Translations under genes and position numbers: made by a program
Shown here: positions 34,547 to 43,260 of the stretch, one piece after another
Layout of the letters: every line of letters begins with the position of its first letter
How positions within the stretch are numbered: position 1 is the stretch's first letter
The notes under the pieces: model-generated
The model's input: only the letters and a program-made list of their open reading frames with translations
What the model was told of the DNA's origin: nothing
The model's database searches: none
Assembly: GCA_022823405.1 (NCBI GenBank)
Contig: JAJDXD010000137.1
Coordinates: 1-63,073 of the forward strand
DNA: 63,073 nucleotides
Source: Gammaproteobacteria bacterium
Lineage (GTDB): Bacteria > Pseudomonadota > Gammaproteobacteria > Arenicellales > JAJDZL01
Direction of reading: 5' to 3'

Positions 34547-36058
34547 TTGGATTCGAAATATCTTCAACGCATATTGCTGGCGCGAGTTTACGACGTCGCT
34601 TACGACACCCCGTTGGACTATGCGGCAAACCTTTCGCGCAGATTGAAACATGATGTCTGGTTGAAACGCGAAGATCAGCAGCCTATCTTCTCATTCAAGA
34701 TTCGCGGCGCGTACAACAAAATGTCGCGCATCTCCCCTAGCGTGCTGAAAAGAGGCGTTGTTGCTGCTTCAGCAGGAAATCATGCGCAAGGCGTGGCATT
34801 GGCGGGCAAGACGCTCGGTTGCCCGGTTACCATTTTTATGCCTATTACAAGTCCTGAGATTAAAGTCAAGTCAGTCAAAAGTTTCGGTGCGAAGGTCAAA
34901 TTGATTGGTGATAGCTACGCCGAAGCATTCGCCGCTGCAGATGCATACCGCAAGCGAAAAAATCTTCGTCTTATCTCACCTTATGATGATGCGGATATCA
35001 TCGCTGGGAATGGCACAATCGGGCTGGAGATTATGCGTTCGGCAAAAGGCAAGCTTGATGCAATTTTTGTGCCCGTTGGTGGTGGCGGACTAATTGCAGG
35101 AATTGCGACTTACGTTAAGAGCGTCAGTAACAATGTGAAGGTCATTGGTGTCGAGCCGATGGACTCTGATGCCATGACGCGGTCGCTGAATGCAGGCAGG
35201 CGAATCGCGCTGAAAGAAGTTGGAATATTCGCCGACGGTGTCGCAGTGAAGCTGGTCGGAAAGGAATGTTTTCGCCTTGTGCAAAAATATGTTGATGACA
35301 TTGTCCAAGTCGATACTGATGAAACCTGCGCCGCGATAAAAGACATATTTGAAGACACGCGTACGATTGTAGAACCTTCTGGTGCGCTTGCTGTCGCTGG
35401 TCTTAAAAAGTACTGCAGCAATTTAAACCGTAACGGGAAGGGACTTGTTGCAGTCAACACCGGTGCCAATATGAATTTCGATCGTTTGCGACACGTTTCC
35501 GAACGTGCTGAAATTGGTGAGCGTCGCGAAGCAATCATTGCGGTCACAATCCCAGAAAGACCTGGCAGTTTCGCACAGTTTTGCGCAACCATTGGCGATC
35601 GCGGTATTACTGAATTTAACTATCGTTTCGCCGATGAATCTCAAGCACATGTTTACTGCGGTGTGCAGATCAGCAGCCGTGAGGAAGGCACTCGCCTGAT
35701 TGCAACGCTGAAAAGAAATGACTACCCGGTGCTTGATTTGACAGACAACGAAATGGCTAAGATCCATGTTCGACATATGGTAGGTGGCCGTGCGCCAAAT
35801 GCAGCCAATGAACTGGTTTACCGGTTTGAATTTCCAGAACGTCCCGGAGCGTTACTCGAATTTCTAGAAAGAATAGGGCATTCTTGGAATATCAGCATGT
35901 TTCATTATCGAAACCATGGGACAGATTTCGGACGCGTATTATGTGGCATTCAGGTTCCACCTGAAGAGATGCCACAATTTCAACTATTCTTGAAAGAACT
36001 TGGCTTCACTCATGTGAATGAAACAGAAAATCCTGTTTACAAAATGTTTCTAACTTAG
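34547..36058 (+). CDS. ilvA: Threonine ammonia-lyase, biosynthetic (IlvA)
   Basis: Deaminates threonine to 2-oxobutanoate, the first step of isoleucine synthesis; PLP-dependent. The PLP lysine is Lys51 in FSFKIRGAYNKM, with ASAGNHAQGVA and the VGGGGLIAGIA phosphate loop. Two ACT-like regulatory domains occupy about residues 325-500 (IAVTIPERPGSFAQF and YRFEFPERPGALLEF), the form feedback-inhibited by isoleucine. At 503 residues it is the long biosynthetic type. The frame begins with a TTG at 34547, only four residues before the family start, and no strong ribosome site is visible. It is the first of three short-spaced plus-strand genes. Confidence 0.94.
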   Translation: MDSKYLQRILLARVYDVAYDTPLDYAANLSRRLKHDVWLKREDQQPIFSFKIRGAYNKMSRISPSVLKRGVVAASAGNHAQGVALAGKTLGCPVTIFMPITSPEIKVKSVKSFGAKVKLIGDSYAEAFAAADAYRKRKNLRLISPYDDADIIAGNGTIGLEIMRSAKGKLDAIFVPVGGGGLIAGIATYVKSVSNNVKVIGVEPMDSDAMTRSLNAGRRIALKEVGIFADGVAVKLVGKECFRLVQKYVDDIVQVDTDETCAAIKDIFEDTRTIVEPSGALAVAGLKKYCSNLNRNGKGLVAVNTGANMNFDRLRHVSERAEIGERREAIIAVTIPERPGSFAQFCATIGDRGITEFNYRFADESQAHVYCGVQISSREEGTRLIATLKRNDYPVLDLTDNEMAKIHVRHMVGGRAPNAANELVYRFEFPERPGALLEFLERIGHSWNISMFHYRNHGTDFGRVLCGIQVPPEEMPQFQLFLKELGFTHVNETENPVYKMFLT

Positions 36059-36082
36059 GGTTAATTTAAGGAGGTGGTAAAT

Positions 36083-36304
36083 ATGAAAGATACTGGCGAT
36101 GTGGAATTCATTGGGCTTTATTTCATTCCTGGTGAGGGAACTGTTGCAGCGCTTAAGGTACTGCAGGAAACCCAACTTTTTGACAAGCAAGGCTTGGAGT
36201 ATCGAATCGTTGAGAAGAAAAAAACAAGTACCGACACCAGTGTTGAAGAGCTGGCTCTCGCCCAGGTCAAACAGAATGACGGTCAAGCTAACGGATTTAT
36301 CTAA
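36083..36304 (+). CDS. Small uncharacterised protein
   Basis: A 73-residue protein without a family I recognise. It has an almost perfect ribosome site, AAGGAGG at 36068-36074, placed 8 bases before the ATG at 36083, so it is very likely translated; an upstream in-frame GTG at 36074 overlaps that site and is unlikely. The N-terminal half alternates hydrophobic and polar residues (VEFIGLYFIPGEGTVAALKVLQ), the second half is charged. No signal peptide, membrane helix or cysteine. It sits between ilvA and a phosphopantetheinyl transferase. It has no DSL-type serine motif, so it is not an obvious carrier-protein substrate. Confidence 0.7.
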   Translation: MKDTGDVEFIGLYFIPGEGTVAALKVLQETQLFDKQGLEYRIVEKKKTSTDTSVEELALAQVKQNDGQANGFI

Positions 36305-36325
36305 CTAGCCCTCCGCACTTGAACA

Positions 36326-37063
36326 ATGGTTTGTGTCCTGCCTTGGTCAACGGCTAGCAAACCACCAGCCCTAAACCCAAAAGAGGTCCATTTATGGTCG
36401 GCCTCTTTACTCGTGTCTAACGAACAGTTTCTCACGTTTGAAAGATGTTTGGATGAGCGTGAACTGACTCGGGCTAATCGTTATGCAATGGAAACTGCAC
36501 GTGTCCGCTTCATATGTGCACGGGCGATTCTTAAGCATTTGCTCGCAATGTACACTGGTGATGAACCCACCTCAATTCGGTTTCGACTGGGACCTTTGGG
36601 CAAACCCTATCTGCCAACCAATTCCACACCCAAACTCCACTTCAATTCAACTGATACACAAGACGAAGCGTTATTTGCATTCTGTCTTGATGCCGAGTTA
36701 GGCGTTGATATTGAGTACAAGACACGAAAGGTGAATCACTCAATCATTGTGAATCGAAAATTCACCCCACAGGAAATTCAACAGTATCTCGCCCGGACGT
36801 CAGATCAGCGAAGAGGCTATTTCCTGTCCGTGTGGACTCGCAAGGAAGCCTACGGCAAGGCTCTCGGAGTGGGTATAAAGTACCGATTAAACCAAGTCAA
36901 TCTGGTTGATGCTGAAGATTCTGTTCGACATTCAGTTAGTGATGATTCAGGAACCGAATGGGAAATTGTCCAAACCGAACCGGCAGACGATATGATCGCT
37001 TCTGTTGTCACACAAGGTAGCGGTTGGCGATTTCGCTGCCACCGATTGGTGCTCGAAGGGTAG
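36326..37063 (+). CDS. Sfp-type 4'-phosphopantetheinyl transferase
   Basis: Transfers phosphopantetheine from CoA to a serine of carrier proteins. The 245-residue length fits the Sfp/Gsp type. Motifs: GKPYLP near residue 95, LGVDIEYKTRKV near 130 with the magnesium-binding Asp and Glu, and SVWTRKEAYGKALGVG near 175. ATG start, 21 bases after the small protein gene. No polyketide, peptide synthetase or fatty acid cluster is in the window, so the acceptor protein is elsewhere. Confidence 0.9.
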   Translation: MVCVLPWSTASKPPALNPKEVHLWSASLLVSNEQFLTFERCLDERELTRANRYAMETARVRFICARAILKHLLAMYTGDEPTSIRFRLGPLGKPYLPTNSTPKLHFNSTDTQDEALFAFCLDAELGVDIEYKTRKVNHSIIVNRKFTPQEIQQYLARTSDQRRGYFLSVWTRKEAYGKALGVGIKYRLNQVNLVDAEDSVRHSVSDDSGTEWEIVQTEPADDMIASVVTQGSGWRFRCHRLVLEG

Positions 37064-37099
37064 TCAACTCACGATTTCAGTCGACAAGTGGTCGGTTGC

Positions 37100-37564
37100 T
37101 TAACCGCCGGCCATATCATGAATAAATTCCCACTCCATCTTTGATACCGGTGTAACTGACAGTCGATTGCCACGCTGAAGTACGCGCATCTGAGAAAGTG
37201 CGGGTTCGGCTCTGAGTTCACTGAGTGAAACAATCTTGGGAAACTTCCGGATTAGTTTGACATCAACCATAAGCCAGCGGGGATTATCCGGATCGCTTTT
37301 GGAGTCATAATATTTTTCCGTGGGATCGAATGCGGTCGGGTCGGGATAGGCTTCCCTGACGACTTGAATGGTACCGACTATTCCTGGTACTTTACATCGC
37401 GAATGGTAGAAAAACGCCAAATCGCCGACAGAGAACTCGTCGCGAAAGAAATTTCGGACTTGATAGTTGCGAATGCCGTCCCAGTAGTCAGTTTGGTTGG
37501 GTTCTACCGCCAAGTGGTCAATTGAGTAAACATCGGGTTCACTTTTCATTAGCCAGTACTTCAT
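37100..37564 (-). CDS. EVE-domain protein
   Basis: A 154-residue single-domain protein of the EVE family (PUA-like fold), thought to bind modified bases in DNA or RNA. It begins MKYWLMKSEPDVYSIDHL and keeps the aromatic cage region WDGIRNYQVRNF and FYHSRCKVPGIVG. The frame continues upstream to 37672, but the family start is the ATG at 37564, five bases beyond the fthC stop, so the two genes are co-transcribed. EVE genes next to fthC/zapA are common in proteobacteria. Confidence 0.9.
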   Translation of the reverse strand: MKYWLMKSEPDVYSIDHLAVEPNQTDYWDGIRNYQVRNFFRDEFSVGDLAFFYHSRCKVPGIVGTIQVVREAYPDPTAFDPTEKYYDSKSDPDNPRWLMVDVKLIRKFPKIVSLSELRAEPALSQMRVLQRGNRLSVTPVSKMEWEFIHDMAGG

Positions 37565-37568
37565 TTTT

Positions 37569-38168
37569 TCAATTCTCAAACTTGTATATCTGTTGGTCCG
37601 TAATTGCTCCTCGAAGTGGAACATCCCAGGCGTTGCGACCGATTGACTCAATGCGCTGAAACTCGTGTGCAAGACCTAGAACGTAGGGTCTTTGCCAATT
37701 CCGGTTTAAGCGCAAATGTTTCAGCGAGCTGTCGTAGAATCCACCACCCATGCCGATGCGGTTTCCCTCATCATCGAAAGCAACCAGTGGCGCAAGGATC
37801 AGGTCGAGTTCATTCGAGAAAACCCAACCATATTTTGCGATATTGGGTTCCGGAATGCCAAAGCGATTCAGTTTCATGTTCGTTAGCGTCAAGGTTCGCC
37901 CAAACAACAGTCGGTTTTCTCCGCCGCGATAGAGGACCGGAAGATAGCACTCTTTGTTCCGGTCAAGTGCTTTTAGAAGGGCAAGAGTCGGGTCAATTTC
38001 CCCATCATTCGGAAGGTAGAAGGCGATCCTTCGACTTCGTTGGAAAAGCGGGTGTTTGAGTATTTGATATTGCAAACCGCGCGCCGCATTGCGTTGCTGG
38101 GCGGATGTCAAGGCTCGGCGCGCCACCCGCATGTCTTTGCGGATTGTGGACTGGAAAGTTGCCATCAC
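37569..38168 (-). CDS. fthC: 5-formyltetrahydrofolate cyclo-ligase
   Basis: Converts 5-formyl-THF with ATP to 5,10-methenyl-THF, recycling a folate by-product of glycine/serine metabolism. The 199-residue chain shows the N-terminal KDMRVARRALT, FYLPNDGEIDPTLAL, and the C-terminal ATP/substrate motif LVAFDDEGNRIGMGGGFYDSSL. It follows the 6S RNA gene by about 14 bases, the same order (zapA-ssrS-fthC/ygfA) as in E. coli, where ssrS and ygfA are co-transcribed. Confidence 0.92.
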   Translation of the reverse strand: MMATFQSTIRKDMRVARRALTSAQQRNAARGLQYQILKHPLFQRSRRIAFYLPNDGEIDPTLALLKALDRNKECYLPVLYRGGENRLLFGRTLTLTNMKLNRFGIPEPNIAKYGWVFSNELDLILAPLVAFDDEGNRIGMGGGFYDSSLKHLRLNRNWQRPYVLGLAHEFQRIESIGRNAWDVPLRGAITDQQIYKFEN

Positions 38169-38181
38169 AAGTGGATTGAAA

Positions 38182-38380
38182 GCTCAGATGCCGCCCGCAC
38201 GTGCCGTATCAGCCCCCATAGCCTTGAACCGCCATGGTCAAGTGGGCAACTGGTGAGACAGCTTCAGGTGCTTTGCGACTTGGCAAGCTCACAACAGCTG
38301 GCTCAGTTTGTTCCCTGGTAATTTCTTTAGGTTCGAAGGGAATTAGACTGATTCGAACACTACAGGCGGCGCCCAAGCGA
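38182..38380 (-). ncRNA. ssrS: 6S RNA (ssrS)
   Basis: Regulator of sigma-70 RNA polymerase in stationary phase. The minus strand between zapA and fthC has the expected position and the familiar 6S 3' arm: GGTTCAAGGCTATGGG, then CTGATACGGCACGTGCGGG and CGGCATCTGAGC. Its 5' arm GCTTGGGCGCCGCC can pair with the 3' GGGCGGCATCTGAGC (GCCGCC-GGCGGC, GCTT-GAGC), closing the long hairpin. A TATAAT lies at 38391-38386. Length about 197-199 nt fits the family. Ends are estimated from that pairing. Confidence 0.85.
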
Positions 38381-38385
38381 TTGAA

Positions 38386-38391
38386 ATTATA
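38386..38391 (-). promoter_or_regulatory. -10 box of the 6S RNA promoter
   Basis: TATAAT on the minus strand, about 7 bases before the estimated 6S RNA 5' end and only a few bases after the zapA stop. The -35 match (TTCTGT-like) is weak. Confidence 0.65.
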
Positions 38392-38394
38392 GAA

Positions 38395-38688
38395 TCAGTC
38401 AGGTAGTACAGAATTAATTTTGTCAACTAACTGTGCAAGGTTTTGATTGGAATATTCGTCTGAACCGTCTGAATTTCGTCGTAGCAGTTCTGCAGCAAAA
38501 TTCAGAGCTGAGACAATAGCTGCTGTCTCAAGGGAAACACTCGGATTGGCTGAACCGCCCCGTACACTGGTAATTTCTGAATTGACTAATTCAGCTGCAG
38601 CACGTAGCGATTCTTCTTCATCAGGTTCGCAGACTAGTTGAATATTTTGTCCGCTAATTTGGACACTAATGTGCGGTGAGGAACTCAA
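38395..38688 (-). CDS. zapA: Cell division protein ZapA
   Basis: A 97-residue FtsZ-ring stabiliser. The family pattern is clear: the N-terminal strands HISVQISGQNIQLVCEPDEEESL followed by the helix RAAAELVNSEI and a C-terminal coiled helix with VSALNFAAELL. It heads the zapA-ssrS-fthC-EVE block. The start ATG is at 38688; no other small gene upstream could be supported. Confidence 0.9.
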   Translation of the reverse strand: MSSSPHISVQISGQNIQLVCEPDEEESLRAAAELVNSEITSVRGGSANPSVSLETAAIVSALNFAAELLRRNSDGSDEYSNQNLAQLVDKINSVLPD

Positions 38689-38954
38689 TTTATCTTCTTC
38701 ATTGTTCAGCTTCTACAAATTCGGCGATCAACCGTATTTCAAAATTATAGACACAAATAGTGAAGCTACCGAAAAGCTTGAAGCCAGTGCGAGTCCGCTT
38801 GAAGTTAAAATATTGGGCAGTTGTGAACGCGTTGCGTGCACTGCATGATAAATTGAGTGATGTAGATGTGGACTGACGCTTTTGTGACTCAACCAGCACC
38901 ATATCGACCTGCCACTATTTCGAACTAGCGAAAATTCCGAATTGAGTTTATTTT

Positions 38955-39770
38955 GTGATCCATAGCTTAAGGTTCTTGCTATTCTCGCTTGCTATCACGT
39001 TAACCTTGGTGATGGCTTCAGCTAATCATGCGGCCGATGGCATACTTCGATTGGCCACTACAACTAGTACAGAAAATTCTGGGCTGTTGGCTAAACTGGT
39101 TCCGCAGTTTTCAGACAGTCGGGACATTCCCGTTCATGTCATTGCAGTCGGTACCGGCCGAGCTCTGAATCATGCCAGGAATGGCGACGTGGATGTAGTC
39201 TTGGTGCATGCAAAAAACGCCGAATTGGATCTCGTGAACAGTGGTTTTGGTATTGAACGCTATGAAGTCATGTATAACGAATTTGTGATCGCCGGGCCCG
39301 AAACAGATCCGGCGGAAATTAGCGGTTTGTCAAATCTTGGTACTGCGTTCGAAAAAATTGCAAATTCAGGGGCTCTGTTTGTCTCGCGTGGAGATGACTC
39401 TGGCACCCACAAGAAAGAACGCCAGATTTGGGATGAAGTTGACATTGAGCCGAATGGCGATTGGTATAAAGAAGTTGGACTTGGCATGGGTCGATCGTTG
39501 CAGATAGCGGACGAGCTGAGAGCCTACATTCTGACTGACAAGGGAACATGGCTGGCACTGAAACGAAAGCTGTCTTTGCCAGTTCACGTGCAAGGTGCGA
39601 GTGATGGTCGTAATGATTACGGGATTATCGCGGTCAATCCGGAAAAACACAGCCATGTCAATATTGAAGCCGCTGAGCAATTCATTGACTGGATACAAAG
39701 CGATGAGGCCAAGGCGGTAATTTCCGGGCATAAGGTTGAAGGTGAGCAGTTGTTCTATGTCATCGAGTAG
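38955..39770 (+). CDS. tupA: Tungstate ABC transporter substrate-binding protein (TupA)
   Basis: A periplasmic binding protein of 271 residues with a signal peptide ending about residue 26 (NHA). The oxyanion-binding motif LATTTSTENSGLL marks TupA-type proteins that bind tungstate (and less well molybdate); VGTGRALNHARNGDVDVVLVHA and FVSRGDDSGTHKKE complete the pattern. The start codon is GTG at 38955. It opens a tupABC-mobAB operon. Confidence 0.92.
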   Translation: MIHSLRFLLFSLAITLTLVMASANHAADGILRLATTTSTENSGLLAKLVPQFSDSRDIPVHVIAVGTGRALNHARNGDVDVVLVHAKNAELDLVNSGFGIERYEVMYNEFVIAGPETDPAEISGLSNLGTAFEKIANSGALFVSRGDDSGTHKKERQIWDEVDIEPNGDWYKEVGLGMGRSLQIADELRAYILTDKGTWLALKRKLSLPVHVQGASDGRNDYGIIAVNPEKHSHVNIEAAEQFIDWIQSDEAKAVISGHKVEGEQLFYVIE

Positions 39771-39862
39771 TTGATCTGTAAGAGCTAAATCCGTTGACTG
39801 CAAATGTTTCGACAATCATTCCCAGCTGTGCTTTCTAATCCAAAACCAGTTACATAGATGAA

Positions 39863-40564
39863 ATGGACGGCCTGATTGGTGCGAGCGCAGAGGCACTACG
39901 TCTTCTATTCACCGGTGATCGGGAAATTTGGGAGATTGTTGCCATCTCGTTTTCGGTCTCTTTTCGCGCGATTCTCTATATCGTCCCATTAGCAATTCTG
40001 TCCGCATTTGCGCTGGCGTATGGAAACTTTCCAGGTCGGCGGGTACTGATCACTATCGTTAACGCTTTGGTGGCGCTACCGGCAGTGGTCGTTGGATTAC
40101 TTCTCTATATGCTTCTGTCCAGTTCGGGCCCATTCGGCGGGTGGCGACTTTTGTTTACTCAGGGAGCTATGATCATCGGTCAGATGATATTGGCCTTTCC
40201 GCTGCTGGTTGCGATGATTCACGTATCGCTGCAAGGTGTTGATCTGAGCGCATGGCAGACAGCTCGTACGCTGGGAGCCAGCATATTCCGGGCAATGTTC
40301 ACCATTATGCGCGAGGTTCGATTTGGTTTGATCGCAGCCATCGTTGCAGGATTTGGAAGGGTCGTCTCTGAAGTCGGCTGCTCAATTATGGTTGGCGGAA
40401 ACATATTGCATCACACGCGCAATATTCCCACAGCAATTGCACTGGAAACCTCAAAGGGTGAGTTTGAACAGGGTATCGCGCTGGGAGCTGTGCTAATCAC
40501 GTTGGCATTGGCACTCAATTTCGCCGTTGCAACAGTGCGAGGCAGAGATATGGCGAGACATTGA
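39863..40564 (+). CDS. tupB: Tungstate ABC transporter permease (TupB)
   Basis: A 233-residue inner-membrane permease with five or six helices. The ATPase-contact loop ARTLGASIFRAMFTIMREVRFG and the glycine-rich GFGRVVSEVGCSIMVGGN are as in TupB/ModB-like permeases. It follows tupA by 92 bases and precedes the ATPase gene by 10 bases. Confidence 0.92.
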   Translation: MDGLIGASAEALRLLFTGDREIWEIVAISFSVSFRAILYIVPLAILSAFALAYGNFPGRRVLITIVNALVALPAVVVGLLLYMLLSSSGPFGGWRLLFTQGAMIIGQMILAFPLLVAMIHVSLQGVDLSAWQTARTLGASIFRAMFTIMREVRFGLIAAIVAGFGRVVSEVGCSIMVGGNILHHTRNIPTAIALETSKGEFEQGIALGAVLITLALALNFAVATVRGRDMARH

Positions 40565-40574
40565 ATATAAGTCG

Positions 40575-41237
40575 ATGACGATGAGTAATCTACCGGAATT
40601 CATTACTATTCAAAATGTTCAGAAGTACATTTCCAATCGGATGGTGCTGGATATTGATGAATTGGTTGTCTATCAGAGTGAATGTGTTGTGGTCCATGGG
40701 CCAAACGGTTCAGGAAAATCAACATTACTCAAAATTCTTGCCGGATTGATGACACCTGACAGTGGTGTTGCAACCACTAATGGAGTAGTTCGACCCTGGC
40801 GTCAGGCTATTCGAGAATTTCGCGCGAATGCAGTTTACCTGCACCAGACGCCGTATCTGTTCGACCGGTCGGTAGAAGACAATATTGCCTATGGATTAAG
40901 GTTTCGAAATCGCTCGCAGTCAGTCCTGTTTAGTGAAGTACAAAGTGCGATGGAGTGGGCGGGGCTTAGCCATCTCGCAAAACGAAATGCTCGAGATCTC
41001 TCAGGCGGTGAAAAACAGCGCGTGGCACTGACCCGGGCCAGAATACTGGAGCCAAAGCTGTTGCTTTTGGATGAACCAACCGCTGCCATGGACAGAAAAT
41101 CACGTAAGCAGACGTTCAGTCTGATTCGCGATCTTGCGAGTGGAGGTAATGCGGTATACATAGCAACACATGAAGCGGCAGACCTATATCAGCCGGATCG
41201 GGTCATACAACTTGATTACGGTAAATTAGTCGTCTAA
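40575..41237 (+). CDS. tupC: Tungstate ABC transporter ATPase (TupC)
   Basis: ATP-binding subunit, about 220 residues. Walker A GPNGSGKST, signature LSGGEKQRVALTRA, Walker B LLLLDEPTAAMD and the switch His in YIATHEA are intact. The frame is open back to 40527 inside tupB, but the ATGs at 40575 and 40581 right after tupB are preferred. It lacks the extra C-terminal molybdate-binding domain of ModC, as expected for TupC. Confidence 0.92.
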   Translation: MTMSNLPEFITIQNVQKYISNRMVLDIDELVVYQSECVVVHGPNGSGKSTLLKILAGLMTPDSGVATTNGVVRPWRQAIREFRANAVYLHQTPYLFDRSVEDNIAYGLRFRNRSQSVLFSEVQSAMEWAGLSHLAKRNARDLSGGEKQRVALTRARILEPKLLLLDEPTAAMDRKSRKQTFSLIRDLASGGNAVYIATHEAADLYQPDRVIQLDYGKLVV

Positions 41238-41257
41238 GGCAGAGTGATTTTTGAAGA

Positions 41258-41848
41258 ATGATTGATGCGACGCAGATTAGTGGCATTATTCTTGCCGGCG
41301 GTCAGGCTAGGCGTATGGGTGGAGTCGACAAAGGGCTGGTTGAAATCAACGGCAGGACGATGTATGAGCGTATCAGTCAATTGCTTGCTCCTCAAGTTAA
41401 AGAAGTGTTGGTAAATGCCAACCGCAACCATGATCGCTACCGGGCGCATGGTGCCACTGTTGTTGCGGATTACCTGCAAGGCTATTTGGGCCCGCTTACC
41501 GGATTAGCTAGCGGAATGATGGCTGCCAGGACGACCTGGGTCATTACAGTGCCTTGTGACGGTCCATTTCTGAATCAAGACTATGTCATGCGTATGGCCA
41601 GCGAAGTGGTTGAAGACACTAGAATTGTGGTGGCGCGCGACTCAGTACGATTGCAGCCGACTTACATGCTGGTTGAGACAGCGCTTGTTGATGATCTTAA
41701 GTCGTTTCTGGAATCTGGTGAGCGAAAGATTGACCGATGGTTTGTGAAGCACAGTTATCGAACTTGTGACTTTTCAGATTCACCGGATTGTTTTCTCAAC
41801 ATTAATTCCGAACAGGATCATCAACAGGCTGAAGAACGGGTGAAGTAA
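41258..41848 (+). CDS. mobA: Molybdenum cofactor guanylyltransferase (MobA)
   Basis: Adds GMP to molybdopterin to make the guanine dinucleotide form used by DMSO-reductase-family enzymes such as formate dehydrogenase. The 196-residue protein has the nucleotide-binding GIILAGGQARRMGGVDKGL at the N-terminus and the Asp motif PCDGPF near 95. It follows tupC by 20 bases and abuts mobB with one base between them, so metal import and cofactor finishing are co-expressed. Confidence 0.93.
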   Translation: MIDATQISGIILAGGQARRMGGVDKGLVEINGRTMYERISQLLAPQVKEVLVNANRNHDRYRAHGATVVADYLQGYLGPLTGLASGMMAARTTWVITVPCDGPFLNQDYVMRMASEVVEDTRIVVARDSVRLQPTYMLVETALVDDLKSFLESGERKIDRWFVKHSYRTCDFSDSPDCFLNINSEQDHQQAEERVK

Positions 41849-41849
41849 G

Positions 41850-42398
41850 ATGAGCTTACGTAATATTCCGATTGTTGGCTTCGCGGCTTTCAGCGGTAGT
41901 GGTAAAACAACGCTGGTAAGTGGCGTCATACCTGTTTTGCGCGACAGCGGTCTGCGTATTGGTGTAATTAAGCATGCACATCACAACTTCAAAATTGACA
42001 CGCCAGGCAAAGACAGTTACGAACTCAGAAATGCAGGTGCAGAGCAAGTCTTGATTGCTTCAAGAGAAAGAATGGCTTGGGTGAGAGAGTCCGTCGAGGA
42101 GCAGGAGCCAACATTGGAAGAACTGCTAAATATTTATACGGGCGAGGAACTTGATTTGATCATTGTTGAAGGCTTCAAACACGAACCATTTACAAAAATC
42201 GAAGTTCATCGTTCGACAATCAAACGGCCATTGTTGGCGAGCACAGATTCTCACATTATTGCCGTTGCAACCGACTCACCTGACACTCTAGATGTTAATG
42301 TCGAAGTTCTCGATCTGGATAACTTCACTGAGATTGCACAATTTATTCTAAAGAGGATGCGGGAAAAGACGCTTACTTTTGCATTTCGAGGAAATTGA
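41850..42398 (+). CDS. mobB: Molybdopterin-guanine dinucleotide biosynthesis adaptor (MobB)
   Basis: A 182-residue GTP-binding helper of MobA. P-loop FSGSGKTT near residue 16-23, then GVIKHAHHNFKID and DSYELRNAGAEQVLIAS typical of MobB, and the later IIVEGFKHEPFTKIEVHR. Its last 26 bases overlap the 3' end of the convergent glycerophosphodiesterase gene. Confidence 0.93.
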   Translation: MSLRNIPIVGFAAFSGSGKTTLVSGVIPVLRDSGLRIGVIKHAHHNFKIDTPGKDSYELRNAGAEQVLIASRERMAWVRESVEEQEPTLEELLNIYTGEELDLIIVEGFKHEPFTKIEVHRSTIKRPLLASTDSHIIAVATDSPDTLDVNVEVLDLDNFTEIAQFILKRMREKTLTFAFRGN

Positions 42399-43260
42399 TC
42401 AGTCGATCGGGATAGTCTGTAACGATACCGTCCACTCCTGCAGCATACAGCCTCTGAAATTCGGTTTCAGAATTTACAGTCCAGCAATTGACTTTGAGTC
42501 CCAGTTCATGTGCCTCGTCAACCAAATTCGCCGTCAGGGTTTGAACATCACAGCTCCACACTTCACCACCTATAGCGGCAACCATTTTTGGAACTGACCC
42601 GTCGAAGTCAGACAATCGCATGCCTTGGGTTAGTTTTCCGTCGAGAGATTCATCAAGGGTGTTGTACGAAGGCATCTGAGAGGTGAGATGCCAGGAATCA
42701 AGGCGCGGCACCAGTTTTTGGATTACTTGTGCAATCTGCCAGTCGAATGATTGAATGATTGAAGTTGTTGCAATTTCGAGCCGTATGATTTCATTCGCCA
42801 GCACTTCGGAGAATTTTTCGAGCGGATGTGTTGGTAGCGGTTCCCTAGGAAGATATTTCGCTTCAATGCAGAAGATAATGTCTTGACCGCTGGCGTTCAC
42901 CAATGACACGACTTCTTCGAGGGTCGGTATGCGACAGCCGTTACGCGAATTCTGATGTGGGAACTGATTATGGTAGTCAGAACTCGGTTTGATCATCCCA
43001 ATGTCGTATTGAGACAACTCCTTATAGCTGAGGTCGCAGATTCTGATTGAATTGGTTTCAATCCAGTTGCCGGTACAATCTCGGGTAATTTCGGGATTGA
43101 GTGTAAAGTCATGGTGAACGACTACCGTTTCATCTCGAGTAATCCCGATATCAAGTTCAATCATGTCGACCTTGAGGTCAATGGCCTTTGCGAATCCGGG
43201 TAGACTCGATTCTGGTAATAGGCCACGGGCCCCACGATGCCCAATCACTTGAACTGACAT
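42373..43260 (-). CDS. Glycerophosphodiester phosphodiesterase
   Basis: Hydrolyses glycerophosphodiesters to glycerol 3-phosphate and an alcohol. The 295-residue TIM barrel begins QVIGHRGARGLLPESS, with catalytic His-Arg and Glu, then ELDIGITRDETVVVHHD carrying metal ligands, and ends with VDGIVTDYPDRL. No signal peptide, so the cytoplasmic UgpQ-like form is more likely than periplasmic GlpQ. It is monocistronic and overlaps mobB at the 3' ends. Confidence 0.92.
   Translation of the reverse strand: MSVQVIGHRGARGLLPESSLPGFAKAIDLKVDMIELDIGITRDETVVVHHDFTLNPEITRDCTGNWIETNSIRICDLSYKELSQYDIGMIKPSSDYHNQFPHQNSRNGCRIPTLEEVVSLVNASGQDIIFCIEAKYLPREPLPTHPLEKFSEVLANEIIRLEIATTSIIQSFDWQIAQVIQKLVPRLDSWHLTSQMPSYNTLDESLDGKLTQGMRLSDFDGSVPKMVAAIGGEVWSCDVQTLTANLVDEAHELGLKVNCWTVNSETEFQRLYAAGVDGIVTDYPDRLINFLEMQK

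Noticed and set aside
38699..38902. 67-codon minus-strand frame upstream of zapA
   Set aside because: Composition is not protein-like, it has no ribosome site and no match to the small proteins usually found near zapA.
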